Positions 1 through 12,228 of a DNA stretch of 64,000 nt are shown one piece after another; the first letter of the stretch is position 1; every line of letters begins with the position of its first letter. The stretch is from Siniperca chuatsi. Its lineage: Eukaryota; Chordata; Actinopteri; Centrarchiformes; Sinipercidae. The notes below the pieces were generated by a model, which was not told the origin of the DNA, ran no database searches, and saw nothing but the letters and a program-made list of their open reading frames with translations. A program made the translations under genes and the position numbers. The stretch is taken from positions 13,233,175 to 13,297,174 of the forward strand of contig NC_058046.1 of NCBI RefSeq assembly GCF_020085105.1, read 5' to 3'.

Positions 1-165
1 AGAAGGGATCGTGTCTGTTTTATATTATGTAAAAGCCCCAGTACCTGCTTTCTAGCTATGATCTTTAACCACTTGATAAATTGCTACTACAATGCAGGAA
101 AAATACTTTTATTTCCCAACCTGGCAACACAAGGTCCCATAATCTCACTAAAATATACCATAGCT

Positions 166-955
166 GCACCAGCGGTGGCATGTCCTTTGCTTAAGTAAAA
201 TTACTGATACCACACTGTAAAAATACTCTTTTACAAGTAAAAGTCCTGCATTGAAAATGTTACTTATGGAAAAGAATGTAAGTATAATCAGCAAAATGTA
301 CTTAAAGTATTAAAAGTAAAAATACTTAATGCAGAAAAGTGGCCTGTGTGTCTGTTATAGCCTACTATTTATTTTATATATCTCATATCTCTGTATCTCT
401 ATTATACTATATATATATATATATATATGATTATTTTCATTATGGATTAATCTGCTGATTGTTTATTATTATTTAATCGATTGATTGTTTGGTTTGTAAA
501 AATTGTGACACCTTCACAAGGTCCAACCAATAGTCTAAACCTCCAAATTATAAAGTAATAAATTGAAATAAATGAAATAATTAAAAGGAAAAGCAGAAAA
601 TCCTCACATCTGTGAAGCTGGAACCATGAAATTTTTCTGCATGAAAAATGACTCATCAATTATCACAATAGGTGCCAATTAATTTTCTGTCAATCGACTA
701 ACTGATTAATCGACTAATTGTTTCAGCTGTACTTGTATATACTGTTGGGTAGTTTTACAACAAAACGTCATAATATTATAAGCTCAGAATTTGTAAAGTA
801 ACTAGTAATTAAAGCTGTCAAATAATTGCAGTGGAGTAAAAAGTACAATAATGTAGTGGAGTAGAAGTATAATGTGGCATGAAAAGAAAAGACTCAAGTA
901 CAAACAAATTTGTACTTAAGTAGAGTAAATGTACGTAGTTGCATTCCACCTGTCT
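166..955. mobile_element. AAGTA-rich MITE, copy 1 (probable non-autonomous hAT-like)
   Basis: This stretch is full of AAGTAAAA/TACTTAAGTA words. It has a left part with 'accacactgtaaaaatactc' and 'agtaaaagtcctgcat', and a right part with 'cagtggagtaaaaagtac' and 'gtacttaagtagagtaaatg'. Both parts recur in the same order at 18151-18900. The arrangement matches a common fish non-autonomous DNA transposon. An AT microsatellite (409-428) sits inside. Terminal repeats are degraded, so the ends are approximate. No gene is visible in 1-1280. Confidence 0.6.
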
Positions 956-1286
956 ATCACTCATTCTGTGTCATTCATGATTCATTCATTCAATGTTAGT
1001 GTATGCACATTGAGAATGCTGTGTTATTGTGTTACATTTTTATTTCTAGATTATGGATTTGCAGTGGACTCTGAGCCAAAACATGCAGTTGCCTGTGCTT
1101 CATGAGGAGTGTTGGGTTTTTTTTTTAATCAGTTTTTGGTATATCATGGTTAAGTACTAATACTATTAGTGCTTAAATATTTGGCAACATATCTTATAGC
1201 TTTTTGGTTCATGTCTGTCTGGTGTGTACTGTATGTGCATGTGCAAAGAACCAAGACCACTCAGATGGGCCTTCATACAAAAAGCT

Positions 1287-1292
1287 TTTATT
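1287..1292 (-). promoter_or_regulatory. candidate polyadenylation signal of anxa1
   Basis: The plus-strand TTTATT reads AATAAA on the minus strand, about 420 bases past the anxa1 stop codon. It is the most plausible end of the anxa1 transcript, with 1293-1710 as 3' UTR. Position is the only other support. Confidence 0.4.
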
Positions 1293-1710
1293 TGCATGAT
1301 GTCCAAGCTCCATCAAGGGTAGGTCTACTGCTGCCACTGAATATGATTGGAACATGGTAATCTCTATACTTCTGTTAGCAGCTGCAATGACTTCAGCTTC
1401 TCTTCGAGCATCAGATATGAGAATCTAATGAGTGTAAAGCTAAGTCTGTCCCAGAGCTTAGGTCCACTGGCATACTCCTGTCAGATCTGTGCCAAAATAA
1501 TAACTAAAATATCTGTTGAAGCAGTGCTGATTCCATGTTAATCTTCGCTCATTACTGTTAATATCTTCTAAATGTCATGAAATACAAAAAGAAACACAGT
1601 CTTGTCAGTTCTCCACAAGAGCATAGGGTACAATATGTGTCATGAGATTATAGGTTATTTTCCACAGCTGGATCTTCAGTTGTATGAGCCTTGATCCCAC
1701 TGATTGGCTA

Positions 1711-4700
1711 TTAGTTTTCATCCCCACAGAGAGCGAGCAGAATCTTCTCATAGTCTCCTTTAGTGTCATCCTGAAGGAAAGAAAAGACATATGTATACCA
1801 CAAAAAACCTGAGCGATTCTGACATCTATGGGTTTATTGTCATTATCAGTGCTCAGATGTTTGCTCACCAGAATATCCTGGGCGAGTGTTTTGCTGTAGT
1901 TTTTCTTGTACTCATCCTTGATCCGTTTCATGTCTATTTCAGAGCGGCTCACCATGATGCGGGTCAGGATATTTTTGCGGGTGCCTTTACCCTGATGGGC
2001 AGAAAAAAGTCAGTCAGGGAAGACCCTGGGCAGCAGGCACAGTATCCTGCATGTTTTTTTGGGGGGGGTTGTATATTTTGTGAGTAGTAGCCTATACATA
2101 CTGTACCTTCATAGCCAAGTAGAGCTTCTCAGCAAAGAAAGCAGGCCTGCTTCCAGCACACTTCACTATGGTTATTTAAAAAAAAAAAAAGGACTTAAGG
2201 TTAAATCAAGTCTGTGCATAAATCCTGGATGAATGCTTAGGTAATAAAGTTAGAGTAGAGGTTTGCGTCTTTACCTACTGCTGTGAGACAACTTTCAATA
2301 TCTCCCTTCATCTCCAGGTCGATAGCTTTGGCCACGTCCACTTTGCTGTACTTTGAGTACCTATCAAATACTGAAAGGAGAGGAAGTAGTGTCAGATCTG
2401 ACAGGAACAAACAGTAAAAAACAGATTTTACTGAACAGGACGACGAGCCAGCTAACCTTTACGGAGATGAGAGGCACTCCTGGTGGTGAGGATGTCAATG
2501 AAGACGGAGCAGTCTTTGCCTTTCCTCCCCTCCCCAGCCTCGTACAGAGCCCTGGCATCGCTGTCAACCAGCTGCTCACAAACTCCTTCAGTCCTGCTGG
2601 CCTGTGATAAACACAAACAGATCAACTTCACAATGCTGAACACAACCAATATTTTAAAAGTGTAAGAAATGATTTGATTGAATAATTATTTAGTCTGTAC
2701 ACAAGAGACAGTAGAAGGTGACCACCTACAAAGTTACAGACGGGAAGGGAAGGGTTGGGCGGGCCTAGCCATTACACTTCATGTACTTTAGTTTGCTGCG
2801 TTACAATGTAGCTTATTCTTCAAACCAAAATATTTCTAAGGATCTACTGTAAATGTAGTGCTGTGCAAGCCTGAATTATTATGGAATTGTTTACTATGAA
2901 ATGAATAGTCATTAAATTAGAATCTTTGTTTTACTTTGTGATTGACTCCAATAGGGCACATGATGTCATTGCTCTATTTCTATTATAGAACTGTCCTCAT
3001 TTGTACTTGACTGTACTGTTTGCACCATAAAATATATACTGAGTGTATTGGTATTTTTTTCAGCCTTAACATTCCAATCATGCAATTTTCTACATTCGCT
3101 TGTGCATGAAAACTAAAGAACTTAATACGTCCTGTGACATTTTGCTGTGTCAGTACTAAACATGTCTTCAAAAGCCTGTAACAAGTACAGCATGAAATAA
3201 ACGCCATGAGAGTGGACACGCACTTACCTTGCAGAGTGAAAGGAGGGCAGCCCTGAACTCTCCCCCAGTGTCAGACTTGATGTCGTCCTCCAGCTCCTTC
3301 TTGTAGTCTTGGCAAAGAAATCACAACATAAACATCAAGGATATAAAATCATGTTCAAAATGCTTTTTTAATGTTTAAACCTTCTCCCATATCCCAGAGG
3401 CTGTTATTTTCCACTGTCACATGTTGAGTCACTTCTATTTCCAAATACTAGCTTGCTGAAACTAAAGACCGTTGCTTAAAATGTGTTGGGCACGCACCTT
3501 CCTTGTAGGCTCTCTTTATTTCCAGGAGCTCCCTGTTGTTTCGGGAAGCCAGAATCTCTATCAGGGTGTCCTCGTCTGTGCCCAGACCCTGGGAGGGGGA
3601 TGCATGGATAGATAGATTGATGCAGAGAAAGACCACTTAATCTTCACTGACCCAATTCAAACAAAACACACCCTTTACTCTCCTGGTAAGACATGAATAT
3701 GTGGAAGTGGGTAGATGTCATTATGCACGGAAGTGGGTAGATGTCATTATGCACCAAAAATAAAGGATGATTGTGAGGCCAAAACACTGGCCTCAAATGT
3801 ATTCAAATGTGCTTGGTTTCTGAGCATTAGAGTCATTTATACATTTGTATCTGTGTTCCTTTTAAGGGAGACTGTTATTGTGTAAGTGTGTGCGTGTACC
3901 TTCATAGCCAGTTTGAGCTGCTGGGCATCGTACTGGGCCGGTGTTTTCAGCAGAGCTAACACCACATCCTCCAGATCTCCGCTCAGAGCGTTCTTCAGTG
4001 CTGTTTCCAGAGGCTACGAAGGAGCAACCAATGACAAAATATAGTGTTTGAGAGCATGTGATTGTGTTGTGTAACTGTGTGTGTACTTTGGAACAAAATC
4101 CAAACCTTATTGCATTAAACATCTTTGTTTTAGGCTAATTACCTTGCCACTGGCCTGCTGGTAAGCCTCTTTGACCTTCTGTCTCTGCTCGTTGCTCCTC
4201 TTCACCAGAATTTCAATTATGGTGTTCTCATCCACACCTGCACAAAGGACGTGTTGTCAAGTAAAATCATCATTTCTACTATTCTGCATCTGTATGACAG
4301 AGACAAATATCTAATTCAGAGGAGATTTTATTTCTCATAGTATTTGTAATTTCCTACTTCAGTGTGAGGGCCCATACAAAGAGAAGAGGGCAACTTTCTA
4401 CCACCGAAAGTGGCAGAAAGTAGTAATGGCGCCATGATGGCCAGCAGAGGGTGTTAAAGTTCTTACAGTAAAGGCCAGCAATTCATTGTTCTAACAGAGA
4501 CAACTTGCAAACAAGTCTCAAAACATATTCACACATGCGCCAAAGCTTCCCTGTGTGCATTTTAAGTTCACCTTTCGCCTTGATGGCCTTGTCCAAGACT
4601 GCTGCATCTCCACTGGGGTTGAAATTGGGTGCTGCAGTCACCGTCCCCTCTTTCTTTAGGACCTGAGAGACACAACACAGTCAATTGTGTGTTTGGTAAA

Positions 4701-5478
4701 TACTTGAGTTCTGCTTAGTGGTGTGCTTGAGGTGGGCTGCAAAAGTGCTCTTTAAAAAAATCACAGCTTTTTCTCCCCTTACACATCGCCTGCATCCATC
4801 CTCCAGCTTAAGACACACAAAAGACATAAAAGAAGATAATTGGGACAGATTTTATGCCCCCTGCCATGACAATCTCTGCCCCTACTCCTCCATGCCTCCA
4901 AAGAACATGACGGTGCCATTTAAAATGCCTTTTGCCCCTGTTGGACTGAACTGAACGATAACAGGAGAGTCAGAGAGCACAGACTGAAATCATGCAGGAT
5001 AACCTTATGTAACTTTCCCTTAGTTCACTTTAAGAAACCATGGAAAGCAGAAGTAGCATTTAGTTCTGTTTGCAGAACTTATAAAGGGAGGGGTGCAAAT
5101 TCCTGCTTCTGAGTCACACACTCACAAGACTTTGTATGATCATCTTTCTCATCACATATAATCTTTATAGTCCTTTTACTTTAATATCATTTCTCGTCTT
5201 ATCTTTCTGCTATGCCTCCTTTTTCATTCCTTCCTCTACCTTTAAACTCCCCACTCATTCATTATTTCCCCTGACTATCCTCTACACTTCTCTCTCTCTT
5301 TTTTCCTTGCTTTAAACTCTGCCTGTTAAAATTTTCCACCCTAACATACCACAGGAAGAGAAAAAAAGGAAAAAACAGAGTGGTTGGCCTTAGCAACTGG
5401 AACCACAGAGTTACGTACTGAGTCATCGGGCATGCCCATATAAACGGTCTGCTGCAAGAAGGCTTGGATGAAAGACAT
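1711..5478 (-). CDS. anxa1: annexin A1-type protein, 11 coding exons
   Basis: Calcium-dependent phospholipid-binding protein of the annexin family, 337 aa (human ANXA1 has 346). Coding exons in transcript order: 5419-5478, 4572-4662, 4143-4237, 3900-4013, 3498-3588, 3228-3307, 2457-2601, 2275-2370, 2107-2165, 1869-1991, 1711-1770; phases agree and every intron is GT-AG. A short N-terminal tail ([15 protein letters not shown], about 34 aa) precedes four annexin repeats at roughly 35-105, 107-177, 190-263 and 266-337. Type II calcium loops are visible, for example GLGTDED (121-127) and GKGTRK (278-283). Segments such as [21 protein letters not shown] and MVSRSEIDM, and the end [15 protein letters not shown], are close to ANXA1. 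The 95, 91, 80, 96, 59 and 123-nt exons follow the standard annexin gene plan. The start is the only ATG just after the 5' UTR splice junction. Fish have several anxa1 copies; which one this is cannot be told here. Confidence 0.93.
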
Positions 5479-5713
5479 GGTGGAACTGCTGGAGTCTGTC
5501 TGTAGGGGGAGAGGACAGCATTAGAGAAGAGAAACGATCATTTCAGCCCTGTTGTCATACATGTAATCTACAAGTCTGTCGTGAGAAAGAGTGGAGGATT
5601 TTAAGATAAAATAAAAGTCCACTGAACACACTGTAGATAGCATTCAAAGAAGATTCTATCACTCTTATATTGATTCCACTTGGGTAAAGTTCCTATCTAT
5701 TAAACTTGTTAGC

Positions 5714-5714
5714 A

Positions 5715-5799
<85 letters not shown>

Positions 5800-5800
5800 A
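5714..5800. repeat. (AAAG)n microsatellite
   Basis: About 21 uninterrupted AAAG units lie in the first intron of anxa1, upstream of the ATG exon. The plus-strand repeat is purine-only. Open reading frames through it are artefacts. Confidence 0.97.
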
Positions 5801-6214
5801 CATGTGTTTGTTTTTGCTTCATCCACTCCACACATATTTACTGTAGGTTTATGTTGGTTGGTTTTCCATAATGGCATGCATGTGGAGACTGCCTGGCCAC
5901 ACCCACGCTCAACTCTGGATATACAGTATATTGTAGGCTAGATTATAGACCCAGTCTCCTCTCATGTGCTTTAATATTGATACTGAGTGACAGCTCTCCT
6001 GCGTAATTAAACCAGCACATCACTTAACTTGCGTCAAATGTGTAAATCCAAAATTTGTTGCAGTTGTTTTCCCAACCACACCCTCATATATTGCATCAAT
6101 ACCTTCAGGGAGAGGGAACTTAAAGCCATCGCATTTCGTACCAAACTTCACCAAACTCTCAAACCAGAAGCTGGAGAACAGATCTGAGGTTTTTATCGAA
6201 GGAAAATGACTTAC

Positions 6215-6260
6215 CGTGTAGCCTTAGAAGGAAGAAGTTTGTCTCACTGAGGTTCCAGGG
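6215..6260 (-). other. anxa1 5' non-coding exon
   Basis: On the minus strand a GTAAGT donor follows at 6214-6209. The next exon begins at 5499 after a CTACAG acceptor and holds 21 nt of leader before the ATG at 5478. The upstream end is placed 25-30 bases from the TATA box at 6284-6291. The exact transcription start is inferred. Confidence 0.6.
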
Positions 6261-6283
6261 GCGTTGTAGCGTTGGAGAGAGTA

Positions 6284-6291
6284 TATTTATA
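6284..6291 (-). promoter_or_regulatory. TATA box of anxa1
   Basis: The minus strand reads TATAAATA about 25-30 bases ahead of the inferred first exon, and the spacing fits a core promoter. Nothing else was assigned between here and the kinesin leader exon at 8536: the 2.2 kb between the divergent genes holds no open frame with gene-like features, only AT-rich unique sequence. Confidence 0.6.
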
Positions 6292-8535
6292 CTCATGGTA
6301 AACCCCACCTAGTAACAGGTCCAGCCCATACTCCACAGCTGCCAATGGACTGAACCGCTGCCTGCCTCAGCAGAGCGCAACGAAGCTACAACGGAACGCC
6401 GTGCGTAAAAACTAGGAACTGTTTCTCCAGCAGATTTCAAACAGTCATGCTCCTTACTTTAAAACATGTGCTGATCAAGTTTCACGTTGTAAGCTTTCAT
6501 AAAAATTGGGATCTCAAAATCACTAATACTTAGAGTGCAACTGGAGTAGGCTAGTGTGTTTATAATGACTCACTTTATTTTTGTACGTATGATGGGGTTT
6601 TAATGCAATATTCCTAATATATTCCTGCAGAGGAATTTCTATTTATTGTAGCCTCATGTTTCATTTGCTATCTTTATTATTATCAATTCTGTTGTTTGTC
6701 CAAGCTTCATATTCTAGAGATAAACTGTGATTTTGTTGTTTCTTCTAATTTTAGACATTTGAATTTTATATTTAAAAGTTGAGATCGTGAAGAATACAGA
6801 CTTCCTGCAAGTGAATGTTGATCATTTTGCGAACCGAACACTTTTAGTACATTTAGACATTCCTGCTGTTATCTCTCCTCTTGCCGAAATGTTATGAGGA
6901 GGTTACTTTAAACAACAAATGAATCAATGGTCCACTGTGTATCGATCTGTGGAACCTCTGATCTATGTCCCTTTGTTCATCGGCAATACAATACCTGTAG
7001 GAACGAGTGAGCAAAAACCACCTTAACATTTATCATTTCTTTAAGGTGTGGCATGTTGACAGCACAGCCAGGGCCTGTTGTCTGCACTGCTGAGATTAAC
7101 AGCCAGGATAATGACACATTTGACTGCTGACTTCATCATTCGAGCCCAGACATATGTTTTCATCGCATTATAGTCCAAACAATCAAACTTCACAAGCCCT
7201 TTTGCCCAGAGCTTTTCCTGTTATGACCAGTGAATTTGTGATGGGTAGATTGATTCTTATTTGCCGAATTGGACTGAAATCTCTAATCTTTCATTTGACA
7301 TACACCAAAACAAACACAGTGTACATCCACAGTGGAATATGGTCAGGGCAGGGTTTGGATTGTGAAAAAGGAAGGAGGGGGCAAAGCTGTATTTTCATTA
7401 AAGTGGCATCATGGGTGGATTTATCTCTAAGTAAGGTGTGTTAAACAGATGCTCAAGCTGTGATCCAAATGTTCCAAATGGGTCTCTTGGTCTAAAAAAA
7501 CGAAAGGAAAGCCTCACAGACTTCCTAACTTATTTAGGTTCTGTAGCAGATATATAATTTCTATAAACCAGAACATTTGATGTTTTCTTCATCACAACAA
7601 ACCTGCATAAAGACAATTTCCTGCAGTTCACCTGGATGTAGGTGACTTATTTATTCCCCACCCTATTCCCTTGACCCTAACAACTGAGGAAAGTGTAGGG
7701 TCTCCAGAAAAACAGAAACAAGGGGGACCGAGTGAAGTCAGTGTGTGTATGAACTGTGTGTCTGTGAGTGTGAGAGAGTATCCAGTTACAATCTCTCTAC
7801 GGGAAACCTGAGGACAGTTAGGGGCATCTTTTTACCTGCAGGCTCTGTGGGGTTTAAGCCAGTACCTGGTGAAACTCCATCTCTGCAGGTTTAATATTTA
7901 AAGACTGTTGAGAGTTTAGTTCCCCTTAGAGATCCTGGTCCTGGTCCTGGTCAGCATAGCAGCACACAAACTGCACTGAATCACACTGAAGGGATCTGAT
8001 CTCCTCCCAGACCAGGTAGTGCTTTTTATCATCAAGCCTTTTTAATTATTTTTGTCAGCTTTATCATGTTTTCTACTCTCTTGAAAGTGAATGTGTTTTC
8101 TGATTAATCCATATGTATATTTGGATCGTATACACCAGTTTCATGGCAGTGTAGCTCATTTTGCTATTCACAAATTTCAGTTTTCAGTAAATTCAAATCT
8201 CTTCGGCCAATTCCTGCCGAGTGAGATGTAAGATTTGTTCTTATATGGCACTGTGAAATCAGGGATATTGGAAAAAAAATAGACACAAACAAGTTTTTCC
8301 TGTTGAGAAGCTTGTAGTTTATAGCAGCTCCGAGAGGCTGACAAAAGGATTACACTCCCTGAGTGAATCTGCTGTGTGAGCTTTTTGACATCTGCTAATA
8401 GTTTGAGGGTTGAATAAGAGTTCATAATGAAGATTCAAATATTTTGGGATTGTCAGTTGCACAAAAATTTAAACTTTTCATCTTTCTACGATCTTTGTGG
8501 CTTTAAAATGATTTTAAGCCTCTTTTTCTCTGCAG

Positions 8536-8622
8536 AGTTTGGACTGATCCAGGTGCATATGCTCACCTACGAAGACCAAACACAAGAACAGTAGTAACAG
8601 CCAACACACAGTTATATACACA
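8536..8622 (+). other. kinesin 5' UTR part of first identified exon
   Basis: A pyrimidine tract and TGCAG acceptor end at 8535. The exon then runs to the ATG at 8623, with in-frame TAG/TAA codons upstream of the ATG. This suggests a spliced leader whose earlier non-coding exon and promoter were not located. Confidence 0.45.
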
Positions 8623-11327
8623 ATGTATGTGAACTCTTCTGGAGCTGAGAATGGATCTTATTCACTGACCTTCCTGGGAAAGAAAGTAGGGAGACATCAT
8701 TCTGTGGCCCCTGCAGGCAAGCAACGTGAGTGTAAAACACAACAACGGCTAATAAGCGCCCATACAATTGCGATGGCTTCTATTTATCTGCATTTGTATT
8801 CATCTATCCTTGTGTTCATTTCCATATCAGATATCAGATAGAAGAACCTGTTCTGAGTGATAAGTGTGTTGCAGGTAGTTAGACGAGGTTTGAATATTTC
8901 TGCTGCTTGGCTGCCTCCATTGTGAAGCAGCGTAGCAGTCAGTGTATCAGAAAAAACGTAACGCATTGTTCCTGGCTGGGTCTGGGTGGAGATCTGGAGA
9001 TCTACTACAACCAGACTTGCAAGCACACATGCTAATAGACTGGCGTATGCACACTTATCTTTACTGTCAGTAGCAACACAGCTGGTGTCACTCTAGCTGC
9101 TTCAGAAATAGATGACAAAATGTTTTGTTTGTGTGTGTTATACAGTTTTACATAAGTGTGTGTAGGCCATGTGTATTCACATGGCCTGCATGCAGAGGTC
9201 TGTTCTTATAAGATATGTAAAGACTGGCCTCGTGCCTGCATTATGTCACTGTAAGCTCCACCATCTTCTGTCCAGATGTTTTCATTACCTGAAAGCTATT
9301 TGTTCTCCTGCTGCAGCTTCTTATTTAGCATTTCGTCTTAACTGTACTCCATGCATCAATAGTCTTTTTGTTTGGAATCCAGGAGTGAAAATCTTACCCT
9401 GTCCTTCATGTCTTTGTGTGTCTGTGCTGAATTTGAATTGAATCTGAATTTTCTTTTCACATTATGTACCACCACCAAATTTTTCTCAGGCGCCTGGGAG
9501 ACAACTAACAGATCTACCTGCCCTGAGGACCCTGTGGTGTCCTTGCGGACTGGACGGGTCCCACTGGCTGCGCAGGTGCTGGAAGATTTACCGGGCAGTG
9601 TACCAGAGCTGACAGATGAGAGGCCATGTCCAATAATCCACAACACACAGTTTGACCAGTACGAGGACAGCACAGCAGGTCAGATCAGTAGACCCACACA
9701 CAGACGCACGCATGCAATCACTGAGGTGTAAACTGTAGTTTTCACAATTCCTTTCACAAGATAAATAATAAAATAATTATAACCTTGCATGTGATACTGC
9801 ACTTTAACTTGCTAACCAATTGCAAACCAAACACTCTTACAATGATTTTAGTTTAAAGTCTGCTTTGTTTAGGATCTTTTGCCTTCAGGTTCACCCTCTG
9901 CCTGCAGACAGCAGATAACCCGAGTGTTTTTTAATCATACCAACCTTCCTCTGTACTTCTGAAATCTCTGCTGAAAGGTGTTTCTGGGAAGAAAGTAACA
10001 GCATGGCGGCACGCCCACATTCCTGTATGAGGAAACAAAGAGGGGAGGGGATGGGAATGTAAGAGACAGAGTGATGAAATCTTCAGGGGGGGAGGGGATG
10101 GGAATGTGTCAATATTTTAAATAAGCCTGACCACACTGATGGATTAACTTGAAAATGAAAATAAACAGGGACTAATTACTTAGCTAACTAGAACATTAAT
10201 ACAATTATGATCTACGTTTTGAGTGTAATATTCAGAAATGTAAATAGAAGTAAACTGCATCCTAGTCATTCATCATAAAGATGTAAAACATGTTTTAAAT
10301 ATAATTAATAAAATGTAAATGGTTTCACTGAGATTTATGTGTTTTATTTTATTTTAAGACTTCATCCATGTAAGTGCAATAAAATGATAAAACCATTATA
10401 AACAAATATACCTCACAGATGGGGGTTTTTTTTTAAACTGGCAAGAGGACATAAAATCAGAACTTAATCAGAGTTTGAGCACAATTACACACACACACAC
10501 ACGTGCGCACACAGTGCTGGAGCATTCATCTGTACAGTATTATGATTATGTAGTTGAATATTTACAGAACTATCAAGGTCAAGGTCAAATTTATTTATAG
10601 TGCACTTTAAAAACAAACCAGGTTTGCGCCAAAGTGCTTTACAGCAAACATAATTGAGCAAAAAAGATTATCACAAGACATAGATACTGAAATACATGCA
10701 TAAATACATGGTGCACACATACACACACATATTCACACAAAGGCATTTATGCATATCATTGAAGAATGCAAATCATGTCAGGGAACATTGCAGGGGTTGG
10801 CAAGAGACTAGAAGTGCCTTAAGAAACCATTTAAACAAGTCAAGAGAATGTGCTGTTCTTATATTTTCAGGGAGACTATTCCAGACTCTTGGTGCAGCTA
10901 CTGAGAAGGCCCTGTCACCAGAAAGTTTTCGACGAGTACATGGGATAGTTAGTAGCCCTTGATCTGTAGATCTGAGTCCTAGCTGTACTGTATCACACCT
11001 TGTTTGGACAGTTGCAACTGTTTATTATTAATGGGGGTGTGCTGTAATTTTAATTACATAGCATATTCACTATAATGCAAAATAATTAGGCAATAGGAGA
11101 ATATGTGTTACAAGACTTTCTGTTACACTTACTCTTCTTTTCTTTCCCTTACCTGTTACGCCACTCCCTAAGCTGTTTCCAAATGTTCCCCAACATTTTC
11201 TTCGTTGTTCAAGCTGTCATTTATCACAAAACTCTGTGGATGAAGAGGTGGGCTGCTTTCAGACGCTGGATCGGTGCAGATCGCAGAAAACACTCCGGAC
11301 AAGAGGTCAACCGAGGTGCTGTACAGT

Positions 11328-11382
<55 letters not shown>

Positions 11383-12170
11383 TGTGTATGTGTGTGTGTG
11401 TGTAGAGGGTAGGGCGGGGCGCCGGTGGAGAGGGATGATGATGAGGTTGAAAGATACTGAAGGTATACAGAAGCTGTGGAGGTTGAGGTTACTACTGACC
11501 ATCACTTTCACCGCATGCCTGCTCTGAACTGAACTGTGATTTACAGTATGTTATTTCTGCAGGCTCCGCAGAATCTCAGCTGTCAGATAGTAGCGTTGCA
11601 GATCAGGCGTCAGAAGCTGAGAGGTCCCAAGATGTCAAGATCTATATCCCCTACGAGTCAGCTGAACTCTGCATCACTCAGGTAAAACAACGAGCATCTT
11701 GATAGGAAAGCAGCGCAGAACAAGTACTGTATCTCCCACAGCAATACGTTTCTATTTATAACAGAATCAGCCTATAAAACCAGACATAAATATTGAATAA
11801 CATGTATGACTCCTAAGTCACTTCTTGTGAATTTTTTAAGCATGTGACTTAGAGCTGTGTCCAGTTGTTCAGTGAGAGCGCCTGCAGACAAACAATGAAG
11901 ACACTGTCAGAAACTGTGTTGTGTTCTTCCTCACCCTCACATGGCTGCCCTGATGCTGCTGGTGTGACCCTGGAAGGCATTCGATCAGTATAAGCTACCA
12001 GGATGCTGTTTTGTGTATGTGAGGTCTAAGTGTTGGTGTGTTGTGTATGCTCCAAAACAGATAGCCGAGGACATGGAGGCAATGAAAAGAAGGCACCTGG
12101 AAATGGTGCAGGAGCTGGAGGAGAACTTTCAGATCACAGCACAAGAGAATCAGGTGAGGAGTCGTGTGTA

Positions 12171-12228
<58 letters not shown>

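Noticed and set aside
5665-5877. Open frame with repeated FLSFFLSF
   Set aside because: Translation of the AAAG microsatellite.
11105-11527. Open frame in kinesin intron 2 with a Lys/Arg/Trp-rich stretch ([17 protein letters not shown])
   Set aside because: It runs straight into the GT microsatellite, lacks a good donor in a usable phase, and exons 2 and 3 already join in phase 1 without it.
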